In this document: positions 30,920-38,962 of the stretch, piece by piece | Layout: each line of letters begins with the position of its first letter | Numbering within the stretch: position 1 is the stretch's first letter | IMG/VR virus record: IMGVR_UViG_3300017782_000044 | Span: 1 to 42,746 of that record | Strand: one strand, 5' to 3' | DNA length: 42,746 nt | Source: a virus | Made by a program: the position numbers and the translations under genes | Notes under the pieces: model-generated | The model's input: the letters and a program-made list of their open reading frames with translations, nothing else | Told to the model about the DNA's origin: nothing | The model's database searches: none

Positions 30920-30934
30920 CGAGGACTTTGGCTT

Positions 30935-31141
30935 TCAGTTATTGTAGCAGTTACCGCACCACTTCTCGGATGCTCCACCGTTGTATGTACGGACTCGCAC
31001 CCAATACATATTGTTACGGCTTACCATTTTGCCACAATGCTCACATCGCATTTCGGGGGCGTAGTGTAGGCCTGTCGGCTTACCGTTCCCGTCAACTGCA
31101 ATGGCTTCATTTATTTCATTCCATTCATTTTCGCTTATCAC
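30935..31141 (-). CDS. 68-residue zinc-binding protein
   Basis: MISENEWNEINEAIA..., with CEHC (33-36) and CGNC (62-65). GTG start with GGAGTGA upstream; the ORF before it ends in that same GGAGTGA. Probable zinc ribbon of unknown partner. Confidence 0.6.
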   Translation of the reverse strand: MISENEWNEINEAIAVDGNGKPTGLHYAPEMRCEHCGKMVSRNNMYWVRVRTYNGGASEKWCGNCYNN

Positions 31142-31148
31142 TTTTGTA

Positions 31149-31253
31149 TCACTCCTTGTCGTATGTGTATTCGACTATTACTGTACCAAATCGGTCAATG
31201 TACCATGAGTAAAACCGAAATACTATTTCGCCCCACATTGTTCGCTTCATCAT
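31149..31253 (-). CDS. 34-residue microprotein
   Basis: MMKRTMWGEIVFRFYSW..., Tyr/Trp-rich and beta-like. Its start overlaps the stop of the upstream gene (ATGA) and its last codons provide the ribosome site of the next gene, so it is embedded in an operon. Function unknown. Confidence 0.45.
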   Translation of the reverse strand: MMKRTMWGEIVFRFYSWYIDRFGTVIVEYTYDKE

Positions 31254-32152
31254 ATCACCCCCTGCTTTTTCAATTGTTGAATCATTTTTGCGTTGTACTT
31301 GATGTCGTTAGAGTAGTTATCCGTAAACCACTTGCGAAGCACGTTGACTTCTGTGTGAAAGTCTATGTCCGGCCTCAATGCCCATGCTATCGTCGTTATT
31401 AGTGGTTGGTTAGTACCGTCTAGGTGTGGTACAACCTGCTTCGATTTGAATTGATAGATGTAGAGTTGGTCTTGGTTGACTGCCTCATTGTGCATCATAG
31501 GGCGAGTGTCCTTGAAAGATTCTAACACCGGTGCGTCTGCCATGTCCTGACCTGCCTCTAGTTGTTGGCGTGGATAATTTTCTATCGTTCTGACTGCGGT
31601 GAGTTTTTCGCCTAGCCAATCAGGGTAGTTTTGTAACGGTACGCATTCCTCGATTGGGAACACGTGAGCCAACTCGACATCGAAGTATCTGTGTCCTGTT
31701 TCGGGGTCGTTGCGGTTAATCTGCCCGATGGTCGGGTCTACGATGTAATGCTCAGTCTGTGCGACCACGTGACCGTCATACCCTGTTGCTCCTGTTGAGT
31801 AGTAAGCAGGGTTGGTTCTAGGCTCAGGGTACTGAGGGTCGTTTCCATCGTGACCCTTGTGCCATAGGGAAAACTCTCGGCCTGTGCTACCATAGCCGGA
31901 CACATCACAACAAACCGCCTTCGCTCTTTTTAGAGTAGTTTTGTAACGCTTGTTGTATAGGATGGTGAAGAGCATCGAATCTGAGATGCAACTCCCTGCT
32001 CCTGTGAATCCTCTAGCGTGGGTGTTGAAGTTGATGATGTCGTTTAGCACATCCTTGATAGCCCGTTGCTCTAGGTGTAGGTTTTGTTTTGTAACGGTTG
32101 CCTTCTTCGCCTTTGGCTTGCGGTTCTGCCTTGCTTGCTTCTTGAATCCCAT
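31250..32152 (-). CDS. Possible transglutaminase/papain-like fold protein
   Basis: 300 residues from the ATG at 32152 (TGATG with the upstream stop). After a basic N-terminus come GSCISDSMLFTILY (Cys55), GYDGHVVAQ (His128) and HYIVDPTIG (Asp139), the Cys-His-Asp order and local context of transglutaminase-like or papain-fold enzymes. The C-terminal half is unassigned. If active it could be a protease, peptidase or crosslinking enzyme. Three TTTTGTAACG copies lie in it. Confidence 0.55.
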   Translation of the reverse strand: MGFKKQARQNRKPKAKKATVTKQNLHLEQRAIKDVLNDIINFNTHARGFTGAGSCISDSMLFTILYNKRYKTTLKRAKAVCCDVSGYGSTGREFSLWHKGHDGNDPQYPEPRTNPAYYSTGATGYDGHVVAQTEHYIVDPTIGQINRNDPETGHRYFDVELAHVFPIEECVPLQNYPDWLGEKLTAVRTIENYPRQQLEAGQDMADAPVLESFKDTRPMMHNEAVNQDQLYIYQFKSKQVVPHLDGTNQPLITTIAWALRPDIDFHTEVNVLRKWFTDNYSNDIKYNAKMIQQLKKQGVI

Positions 32153-32727
32153 CAGTACCACACCCCGAACACGTTGGTTACTTCTCGCCTGTCCTCACCC
32201 TTGACAGGTGCGGTGTCAACTTTAACGCTTCCGAAGAAGTCTGTTGCGTGGATGTGTGCAACTCCTGCTTCCCTGTCTATCGTGATAAATACTAGATAGT
32301 CAGGCATCTGACCTCTAAGCGATAGTTGTTTTGTAACGGTTGCCGACATCTCGCCGTTAACTTTTGTAACGAAGTCTGATACGGTGTAGCCCGATTTCCT
32401 GATGATAGATGTTCTTTGCCTGACCATGTACCCCTTCTTTCGCATTGCCCTGATAAAGTCGGTTGTGAAGTGTACCCAATGGATAGCACCTCTAACGCCG
32501 AACCAATGAGCCGTAGCGGTTAGGCATGGCGACCCTCTAAAGTCGTGGTTAATGTATTCGGCTGATAGAGTGGTTATCCTCTTCGCTCTTTGTTTTGTAA
32601 CGGGGTTCACTTTGCTATGTGGTATTTGATTCCCGCTCGGTCTGCTCCTTGCCGGTAGGGTAGCCCCTACGATTTGAAACATTTCATCCTCAAGTTTTGT
32701 AACGGTTGTGTATTCTTTGTCTGTCAT
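32152..32727 (-). CDS. Unknown 191-residue protein
   Basis: Basic, with five TTTTGTAACG copies on the opposite strand, most read as VTK (TVTKLED, PVTKQRA, FVTKVNG, TVTKQLS). The C-terminal part alternates strands (DYLVFITIDREAGVAHIHA). No family recognised. AATAGGAG-type or AGGAGTGA ribosome site before the ATG. Confidence 0.55.
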   Translation of the reverse strand: MTDKEYTTVTKLEDEMFQIVGATLPARSRPSGNQIPHSKVNPVTKQRAKRITTLSAEYINHDFRGSPCLTATAHWFGVRGAIHWVHFTTDFIRAMRKKGYMVRQRTSIIRKSGYTVSDFVTKVNGEMSATVTKQLSLRGQMPDYLVFITIDREAGVAHIHATDFFGSVKVDTAPVKGEDRREVTNVFGVWY

Positions 32728-32772
32728 ATTTATTCACTCCTATTAGTTTTGTAACGGTTGTTATATTGTAGG

Positions 32773-32793
32773 TCAAGGGGGGCTTTCGCCCCC
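32773..32793. terminator. Perfect GGGGGGC/GCCCCCC hairpin
   Basis: A 7-bp GC stem with a TTTC loop downstream of the 32808 gene and upstream of the next one; no T-run follows on the coding strand, so it may be a transcript stabiliser or terminator. Confidence 0.5.
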
Positions 32794-32807
32794 CCTGCCG
32801 TTCCGTC

Positions 32808-33638
32808 TTACTCAGTCACCTCACGGTCAAAGAGATTTATTCCCCTGCTTTGAATGGTAACTCCCCTAGCGGTCATGTTGTCGGTGTCTGACTCATCGAA
32901 GGCAATGGTTGCAAAGGTTCTGAAAACCTTGTCCTTGATGTGGCACTCTAGACCAATCATACCGGAGCGGAATGACCCGCCTTCTACGTTGTATGAACCC
33001 CATGATGGCTTTTCGCCCCTGACCCTTCGGCGGGATGTCTGCCACTTCTCGGCGTTATTCTGAGCCTTGTCTGAGCCACCTCGACGGGTTAGGGTAGAGT
33101 TACCCCTGAACACTAATTCACCGTTCTCGATTCCGAAAACCGGCATTCGTGCTTTGGGTTCGTACCTGTTGGCTACGTCGTTCATTGTTACGATTGTGAT
33201 ATCATACGCTTCGATATCTACGGATTGACCGCATCGTGTTTCTGTTGGGTGGCCGCCGTTGCAAGTGAATGTCTTAGGGTGGATTAGACCACACTCACAG
33301 ATAGGGCATAGCATTGATTCTTTGCTAGTCAATTCAAGGCTTGTGTGGTGGCCTTTCCTGCTTGTTCTGCTCTTGTCGTCAGACTCGATGTTCATAGTGC
33401 TTCGGCGGTACTTTGTAACCTCTAGGGTCATCGCCTTCTTTCCTGCCGTGATGATGTCGTCGAATGACTCAACTCTCACGATTGGAAGATTTGAGAGGTC
33501 GGCTCTCCTGCCGTATGTGGTGGCTCTCTTTGGGGTCGGTAGGTCTGACCTGAGATTTACTCTCTCACCGAGAGTCACCCTCTCAACCCTACTGACATCT
33601 TCGGCATCGAAGATGTCTCCCGCAGGGGCATTCGTCAT
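32808..33638 (-). CDS. Unknown zinc-finger protein
   Basis: 276 residues from the ATG at 33638, which has AGGAG about 12 nt before it (a frame start at 33668 is less likely). The middle has CPICECG and, after 12-20 residues, CNGG and RCGQ, a probable zinc site; the rest is beta-rich and basic. Lacks TTTTGTAAC copies although both neighbours have them. A capsid-accessory or DNA-binding role is possible; unknown. Confidence 0.55.
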   Translation of the reverse strand: MTNAPAGDIFDAEDVSRVERVTLGERVNLRSDLPTPKRATTYGRRADLSNLPIVRVESFDDIITAGKKAMTLEVTKYRRSTMNIESDDKSRTSRKGHHTSLELTSKESMLCPICECGLIHPKTFTCNGGHPTETRCGQSVDIEAYDITIVTMNDVANRYEPKARMPVFGIENGELVFRGNSTLTRRGGSDKAQNNAEKWQTSRRRVRGEKPSWGSYNVEGGSFRSGMIGLECHIKDKVFRTFATIAFDESDTDNMTARGVTIQSRGINLFDREVTE

Positions 33639-33817
33639 ATTATCATAAACTCCTATTGCTTCACGCATAAATATGGCTACTGAGGCCGTCGGATATAGTC
33701 TTTTGTAACGGCTCTATCTCTCAAAAACGTTGTACTGCGACGGTGCAAAAACTACACCGGCTCTTATGGCCTGTATTGCCTACCCCCTCAATCAATTTTT
33801 ATATTTTTTTTCAAAAA
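33639..33817. other. Intergenic region with GTTGTACTGCGA element
   Basis: Holds the last TTTTGTAACG (33701), an ACGTTGTACTGCGA (33733) shared with the 20.7-kb element and, inverted, the 37.4-kb element, GGTGCAAAAACTACACCG, and a T/A-rich stretch before the next gene. It is the right boundary of the TTTTGTAACR territory. Confidence 0.45.
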
Positions 33818-34189
33818 TTATTTTTGGGGTTTTGAATGCCATCGCTCTAGGTAGGACTCCGGCACATCAAAGTTTTTCCTAGCCTTGTATTGCTTCGGGG
33901 AAGTAGTAAGTGGCTTTCTAGACCTTACCTTGTTTTCTGCCACGTAAGGCCGTAGGATAGTACCGACACGAATCTTACTCAATGGACTCCAATGTGGCGA
34001 TATGTACTTCTTGCCTTCGTAGGCTATCTGTTCTGCCGTCATCCAATCTTCTGCATCGTTCAGGATTTTCTCTATCACTAACTTATACACTTGCCTTTTC
34101 TTCATAGGCCCATGTCGCCTAACCAAAGGGTCTTGTTTGTTAAACTTCTTACCTGTTATTCTACTTCTAGTAGCATCTAATTTACTCAT
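33818..34189 (-). CDS. Winged-helix-like basic protein
   Basis: 123 residues. A basic N-terminus, then QVYKLVIEKILNDAEDWMTAEQIAYEG and a later VGTILRPYVAENKV form a winged-helix-like unit; the tail is basic. Directly downstream of large terminase with an overlapping start (ATGA-type). Could be a packaging factor or regulator; a small terminase role is possible given position. Confidence 0.55.
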   Translation of the reverse strand: MSKLDATRSRITGKKFNKQDPLVRRHGPMKKRQVYKLVIEKILNDAEDWMTAEQIAYEGKKYISPHWSPLSKIRVGTILRPYVAENKVRSRKPLTTSPKQYKARKNFDVPESYLERWHSKPQK

Positions 34190-35700
34190 CAGTTATACCT
34201 TCTTCTAATTATTCTTCCACCTACGGGGCTATCTCTACTTCTTTGAATGCCTTTAGTAGAGCCGCCTGACCACTCACCTTTGTTCATAGTCTTCATAATG
34301 ACGGGTGTGGAAGGGGATTTGTATGTGAATTGGTCTAGTGCGTGTGCAAATGCCATAGCACAGTCATTGTGTCTACCTAAATCAACTATCATACCATCTC
34401 GCCATGCGTGGCTTTCTAATTCTTCTAGCAGGATGTTAACTTCTTTTCTAGTAAAGTCATCACCATAGGGAATCATAATTAACTCTCGCTCTAACCAAAC
34501 CCTCATTCTGTTCATCAAGCCTTGCTTTAGCGTTCTGTTGCCTACTTTGCTTTCACGGTAATCAACCATTATACCCTTATTTGCAAGTAGGCTTTCGTAT
34601 AACTGTTGGAAACCTACGGATTCGACTGCAAATGCAGGAGTACCATATCGCTTACTCCAATCACCCATCATATCTGCTTGCTTGTCAGGTGGAAAATCAT
34701 TACGCCGCCAAATGTTGACTAGGTGTATGTAGCCTTCTTTGTCTTGTCTAAGACATACCATTACAGAATAGTCTTGCCCTAACCCATGTGCGGGGTCAAA
34801 ACCGATAGAGTACCTATCAGTAGTCAACTTTTCATTCTCAAACACCGCATCCATCTTTAGGTTCTTACGTGTAAGATTTCTAGGATAGCAAGCCGCCTCG
34901 TCATCAATTACCTTACACATATACTCCTGAATAAATGCTAACTCACCCATAGCGTTCTTTTGCTCTAAAAGAAAGTTGATAGGTCTAAACTCAGGCCATA
35001 ATTCAATAGGTTGAACGTTTTCGGGGTCTGATTTGTATTCATCCCAATTTTTTACACTAGACCAAACACCGCTTTTCCAAGTATCGTTTGCTAACATCTC
35101 CGTATGGTACAAATCTACCATACTCATAGGTGTGCCTACGACATAAATGGATGTGCCCGGACTTAGCATAGGAGTAACCTTTTTACGAAACCAATGTCGT
35201 ATGTTAGTCCAATCCATATCACCCATATCATCAAGAACGTCATCGAAGGCGATGCAAGCAGGATGCTCACCACGAATAGCCGCCCCAACAGACGTTGCAC
35301 GAATCCAAGCACCGTTGTTAAAGTGTAATTCTAGTTTGTTACCCCTTTTCTTATTGAGATACTTACTAAGTTGGGGATGACGCTTCATATCTTCTCTAAT
35401 TTCTTCTAATCTACGCATTGCAAGGTCTTTGCTAGCCGAAAATAACCAACAAGTGAACGGTTTGTTACGCCATTTCTCAAAAAGTGCGCTATGTAATAGT
35501 TTTACCCTCAAAGTAGTGGATTTACTATGGTCACGTGGGGCAATAACGCATACTCTATGCACAGATACTTCACTTCGCTCGCCATACATATCCATCCATT
35601 CGCCAATGTGGTCGCCCCAAGTGTAACCAAGCCACTTGTAGAAGTATTCTACATCGTTACGGGAACGTGCCATTGCAAAATCGGTGGAAAACTTAGCCAT
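34189..35700 (-). CDS. terL: Large terminase subunit (packaging ATPase-nuclease)
   Basis: 503 residues. Walker A variant APRDHSKST (54-62), Walker B ACIAFDDVLDD (148-158), coupling motif VVGTP (187-191) and an RNase H-like nuclease with IGFDPAHG (Asp302) and later DLGRHNDCAMAFAHAL. It translocates and cuts DNA during head filling. Located beside a phosphoesterase and transcribed away from the portal, which lies on the other strand. Confidence 0.95.
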   Translation of the reverse strand: MAKFSTDFAMARSRNDVEYFYKWLGYTWGDHIGEWMDMYGERSEVSVHRVCVIAPRDHSKSTTLRVKLLHSALFEKWRNKPFTCWLFSASKDLAMRRLEEIREDMKRHPQLSKYLNKKRGNKLELHFNNGAWIRATSVGAAIRGEHPACIAFDDVLDDMGDMDWTNIRHWFRKKVTPMLSPGTSIYVVGTPMSMVDLYHTEMLANDTWKSGVWSSVKNWDEYKSDPENVQPIELWPEFRPINFLLEQKNAMGELAFIQEYMCKVIDDEAACYPRNLTRKNLKMDAVFENEKLTTDRYSIGFDPAHGLGQDYSVMVCLRQDKEGYIHLVNIWRRNDFPPDKQADMMGDWSKRYGTPAFAVESVGFQQLYESLLANKGIMVDYRESKVGNRTLKQGLMNRMRVWLERELIMIPYGDDFTRKEVNILLEELESHAWRDGMIVDLGRHNDCAMAFAHALDQFTYKSPSTPVIMKTMNKGEWSGGSTKGIQRSRDSPVGGRIIRRRYN

Positions 35701-35703
35701 ACT

Positions 35704-37173
35704 CTACTCACTCAATACGGGTGCGAACAAATTACCTATTAAACCTAATTCTTTATCTAGTAAGTGGGCGGAGATACCTGCTCTCGCCAAAACGTGACCC
35801 TTTCGGTAATGCCACCTATCAGCACCGGCCAAACTTGGTAATTGGATAACAGTAGTGCCACCTTTCTCAAGTAAACGCTGATGATGAAGATGTCCGTGAA
35901 ACCAAGTGTGATGTTCGCAATCACCCCACCCTTTTCTTTGTTCGGATGCCATAAGTAGTGGTAAATCATTACCCCTAACACCGTCACCATGCGTAAAGCC
36001 TATCAAATTGTTACCCCATGTAATATACTGTCTTAGTTTAGGGTCAACTATTACGTCTACATCATTAACATTTTCGTAAGTCGCCCTTAAATACATCATT
36101 AGGGCTAAAGCCATTTGTCTATCGTGATTACCACGCATAAATACTACTTCTACCGGACATACGGCTCTAAGCATATCAATATGTTCTCTTGCTAACTCGC
36201 AACCATCAATAAATATCTGAGCAGGACTAGTGGATAAGTCTTGCATAGTGCCTTTGGTGGTAGAACCTTCTTCATTGTCTATGTGAAACCAATCTGAGCC
36301 TGTTGCTAGTATAATCTTCTCAGGTCTACTAGGAAGTCTAGTTATTAGGTTATTAGTCCTGTCAATTAGTCTGCTCTTTGCTTCTACTGTATCGTAATGG
36401 CTACCTGTTTCATCAATCCATGACCCTGCGCCAAAGTGAAGGTCTGTTGGGGATATAACTACTGCGTATGGTTCTGCATCTTTCATTTTTCGCTTACTTA
36501 CTTTCTTAGGTGCTAGGTTTTGCTTACTTAGTGCCTCACGAAACTCATTTAGTAGTGTGTCATCTAACAAACGCATTCTGTTTGCATCTTTCTCTAAGTC
36601 GTTCCACATTTTTTTGTTTGCTTTTTCTCTTACTTGTCTACGTCTTGATGCTAGGGATGTTTCTACTAACTCATCTACGCTCTTATCTAGTATTTCTTCG
36701 TCTGTAAACGCATCCATAGTATGAGTCCAACTAAAAGCCGAAATGTACTCACGTATGAAAGTAGAAGACTTTGAGTATTTTCTAGCCATCTCATCTATGC
36801 TTAGATTGTCGCCATCAAAAGAATACGAGTGACGCATAGCCCTATGTGTTTCACCGCTTACGTTTACTAGGGATTCTTGGGAAGGTAGGTATGACAAATA
36901 CACATCGGTTGTCTTGTCATAGTGCGTACCTACTCTACTAGGTTCTTTGGCTTTATCGCCGTTGTATGCTGAATACTTAGAGTAATTCATAACACCACCT
37001 TTTTTCTTCCATCTTAGTATAGCGTTTCGCCAACCACCTACTGTTCTATCAGGTTCTATTGAATGCAGAAATCGAGCAAACTCACGTTCAGTAGAGAATT
37101 GCATTTCTGACGCATACTTGTCAATCAATTGGTTTCCGCCACGAAAGTAGCGTTTCGTTGGAGCATCGCTCAT
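35704..37173 (-). CDS. Metallophosphoesterase with N-terminal HTH region
   Basis: 489 residues. Calcineurin-type motifs in order: SPTDLHFG (Asp244, His246), TGSDWFH (Asp294), RGNHD (347-351), THGDG (His395) and FHGHLHH (426-431). The first 150 residues contain HTH-like helices (LSIDEMARKYSKSSTFIREYI). It may act as an Mre11-like nuclease or phosphatase on DNA; such genes accompany terminase in some marine phages. Leaderless, TATA centre 27 nt upstream. Confidence 0.85.
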   Translation of the reverse strand: MSDAPTKRYFRGGNQLIDKYASEMQFSTEREFARFLHSIEPDRTVGGWRNAILRWKKKGGVMNYSKYSAYNGDKAKEPSRVGTHYDKTTDVYLSYLPSQESLVNVSGETHRAMRHSYSFDGDNLSIDEMARKYSKSSTFIREYISAFSWTHTMDAFTDEEILDKSVDELVETSLASRRRQVREKANKKMWNDLEKDANRMRLLDDTLLNEFREALSKQNLAPKKVSKRKMKDAEPYAVVISPTDLHFGAGSWIDETGSHYDTVEAKSRLIDRTNNLITRLPSRPEKIILATGSDWFHIDNEEGSTTKGTMQDLSTSPAQIFIDGCELAREHIDMLRAVCPVEVVFMRGNHDRQMALALMMYLRATYENVNDVDVIVDPKLRQYITWGNNLIGFTHGDGVRGNDLPLLMASEQRKGWGDCEHHTWFHGHLHHQRLLEKGGTTVIQLPSLAGADRWHYRKGHVLARAGISAHLLDKELGLIGNLFAPVLSE

Positions 37174-37195
37174 TGAGTCTAACGAGTCACGGTTG

Positions 37196-37204
37196 GCTTA
37201 TAAC
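37196..37204 (-). promoter_or_regulatory. TATA box of the phosphoesterase-terminase operon
   Basis: Minus-strand GTTATAAGC centred 27 nt before ATG 37173; the downstream genes run through terminase to the winged-helix gene. Confidence 0.6.
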
Positions 37205-37474
37205 TGTTACTTCTTTCCGTTAATTTAGCACCCTAAAAAATAAATAAATCGCTAGACTGCGCCTTTATTTTTTAATTCTTTTATTTCTTCAAAGGGGGGT
37301 CTTAGAAAAATCGGCATAATCCATTCTAAAAGATAACTTACTAAATAGTTACTATTTCTTTTAGTCTATGTCTTAGAATAAATAAAATAATTACGGAATT
37401 GCGGAGCAGTACAACGATTTATTTTTTCTGAAAAAGCCGTAAAAAATAAAAATAATTAGAAAAAAGAGCAAAAA
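37205..37474. other. AT-rich divergent region, element copy 2
   Basis: About 300 nt without genes. AAATAAATAAATCGCTAGACTGC (37240-37260) and TTCTTTTATTTCTTC followed by AAAG (37277-37295) repeat pieces of the 20.7-kb element; GCAGTACAAC at 37407 is its GTTGTACTGC inverted, followed by ATTTATTTTTTCTGA. Likely origin, packaging-start or regulatory element between the two structural operons. Confidence 0.55.
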
Positions 37475-37483
37475 TTGATAAAC
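37475..37483 (+). promoter_or_regulatory. TATA-like box of the head operon
   Basis: TTGATAAAC centred 26 nt before ATG 37505, the leaderless register; supports that start over the upstream in-frame TTG, which is inside the box. Confidence 0.5.
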
Positions 37484-37504
37484 CACCGCTTACTAGCCAT
37501 AGGT

Positions 37505-38935
37505 ATGAGTGAGCGTAGAGCATGGTATCAGTTTTGGAAGGATAGCCAACCACCAAGAAAAATAGTAAGTAGTGGTAGAGTACCTTCTAACAAGAGTTTG
37601 AGAGTTGCCGCAGGTATTCCCGACCTTATGCGTGATACAGAAAGATTGCAGAAAGACAGTAATTATGACAATGAGTTTGATATGTATGACTTGATGTTAA
37701 AACTAGACCCTGAGTTGAACGGGGCAGTAAGAGCAGTAAGCCTAACGGCTAACAATTATGAGATACAGTTTGAGCGTGGTAGAAATGCCGCTATACGTGA
37801 CGCTATACGTGAGTTAGTAGAAGAGAGGCTAGACTTTGATGACATTATGATTAACTCTATGCGTAATATGATGGTGTACGGCAATGATATTAACAAGATT
37901 GTAGGTAGAGAGGGAGATGGTATAACAGACTTGCAGAACCTACCAATCAAGCAAATTACGATTGTAGACTCAAGAGGCGGTATAGATTCAGTATTTGACG
38001 CTACTGAGGACAGTCCTATCACTAAGGCAGAAAAGTACCTGCTACGTGAGATGAAACTAAACGCCAAAGAAATACCTGCTTCTGAGATAATGCACATCAA
38101 GATTGACTACCGAAGCAATTGGTTCGTAGACAACAGGGGCAGAAAGACCTACGGTATATGGGGTGCGTCAAGGTTTTCAGCACTAAAGCAAGCAATACGA
38201 ATGAAATACAATTCCCTTAACAATAGATTATCGCTAGAGGACAGTATGACAAAGCAGTACATTACTATCAACAAAGAAGCAATAGAACACATACAAGACC
38301 CCGCCGAGCAGAACGAAAGGCTCACACACATTATGGATGAGGTCATTTCCCTCTTTGAAGGTCTACGTGGCGACCAAATACCGGTACTTCCGCATTATGT
38401 AGAGTTACATCATGTAGACCTAGAAAACTCACTACCTGAGAGCGGCGGCTTCCTTGACGCTATAAACGCAGATATAGCGGCCGTACTACAAGTGCCTAGA
38501 GTGGCCGCAGGACAGGAGAGGGGTAGTACATTCGCCGCAACCTTCAATGCTAACCTTTGGGCGGTTCAGGCTATCAGCCGTATGCACAAGATTCTAGAGC
38601 AGACTTGTATGCAGTTGTTTTCACTACACCTAGACCTATTAGGTATTCCCCACAAGAGAATAGACCTACCTACTATCAGGTTCGATGCTATGGATAGCGA
38701 AACCCCACTAAACGTCATGCAAAGGGCTACTATGGGTTATGATGCAGGTCTACTGACATTAAACCAATCTCTAGATATGCTCAATCTGCCGGAAACGCCT
38801 GATGGAAATGAGAGAAAAGACATTAGCCCACCTAATCTACAACCTAAAGAAAACGGTAACACAGACTTAGGTGACGTTCCTGACGAAAACACTCAGCCGG
38901 GCGCAACAGATGTAGCCCCAACAGAAGAAGATTGA
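37505..38935 (+). CDS. Portal protein
   Basis: 476 residues from ATG 37505. Typical portal texture: YDLMLKLDPELNGAVRAV near the start, a wing with NNYEIQFER, SMRNMMVYGNDINKIV, the stem and long helices (LKQAIRMKYNSLNNRL), VPRVAAGQERGSTFAATFNANL and an acidic C-terminus. Forms the dodecameric DNA gate at the head vertex and docks the terminase. First gene of the rightward structural operon. Confidence 0.85.
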   Translation: MSERRAWYQFWKDSQPPRKIVSSGRVPSNKSLRVAAGIPDLMRDTERLQKDSNYDNEFDMYDLMLKLDPELNGAVRAVSLTANNYEIQFERGRNAAIRDAIRELVEERLDFDDIMINSMRNMMVYGNDINKIVGREGDGITDLQNLPIKQITIVDSRGGIDSVFDATEDSPITKAEKYLLREMKLNAKEIPASEIMHIKIDYRSNWFVDNRGRKTYGIWGASRFSALKQAIRMKYNSLNNRLSLEDSMTKQYITINKEAIEHIQDPAEQNERLTHIMDEVISLFEGLRGDQIPVLPHYVELHHVDLENSLPESGGFLDAINADIAAVLQVPRVAAGQERGSTFAATFNANLWAVQAISRMHKILEQTCMQLFSLHLDLLGIPHKRIDLPTIRFDAMDSETPLNVMQRATMGYDAGLLTLNQSLDMLNLPETPDGNERKDISPPNLQPKENGNTDLGDVPDENTQPGATDVAPTEED

Positions 38936-38962
38936 TAAAACACACACGTTCTACTTTGAGCC

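Larger units (their letters stand above)
26231..33710 (+). repeat. Dispersed, strand-polar TTTTGTAACR motif (about 70 copies)
   Basis: TTTTGTAACG or TTTTGTAACA occurs about 70 times by eye between 26.2 and 33.7 kb and only twice elsewhere (4182, 22216). Nearly all are on the + strand, in both intergenic DNA and genes of either direction. Within + genes it reads FCN or FVT; within - genes VTK or LQN. Opposite-strand copies occur mainly as the left arm of promoter palindromes. Confidence 0.9.

Noticed and set aside
26829-30934. TTTTGTAACR cluster as a CRISPR array
   Set aside because: The unit is 10 nt, spacing is irregular and copies lie in genes; no cas1/cas2. The Cas4-like gene is a typical viral replication nuclease.
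27489-30934. Integron-type cassette array
   Set aside because: No integrase was found and repeats lie upstream as promoters, not as attC-like sites after each gene.
32773-32793. GC hairpin as a bacterial-type intrinsic terminator
   Set aside because: No T-run follows on the coding strand, so only a general structural or termination role is claimed.
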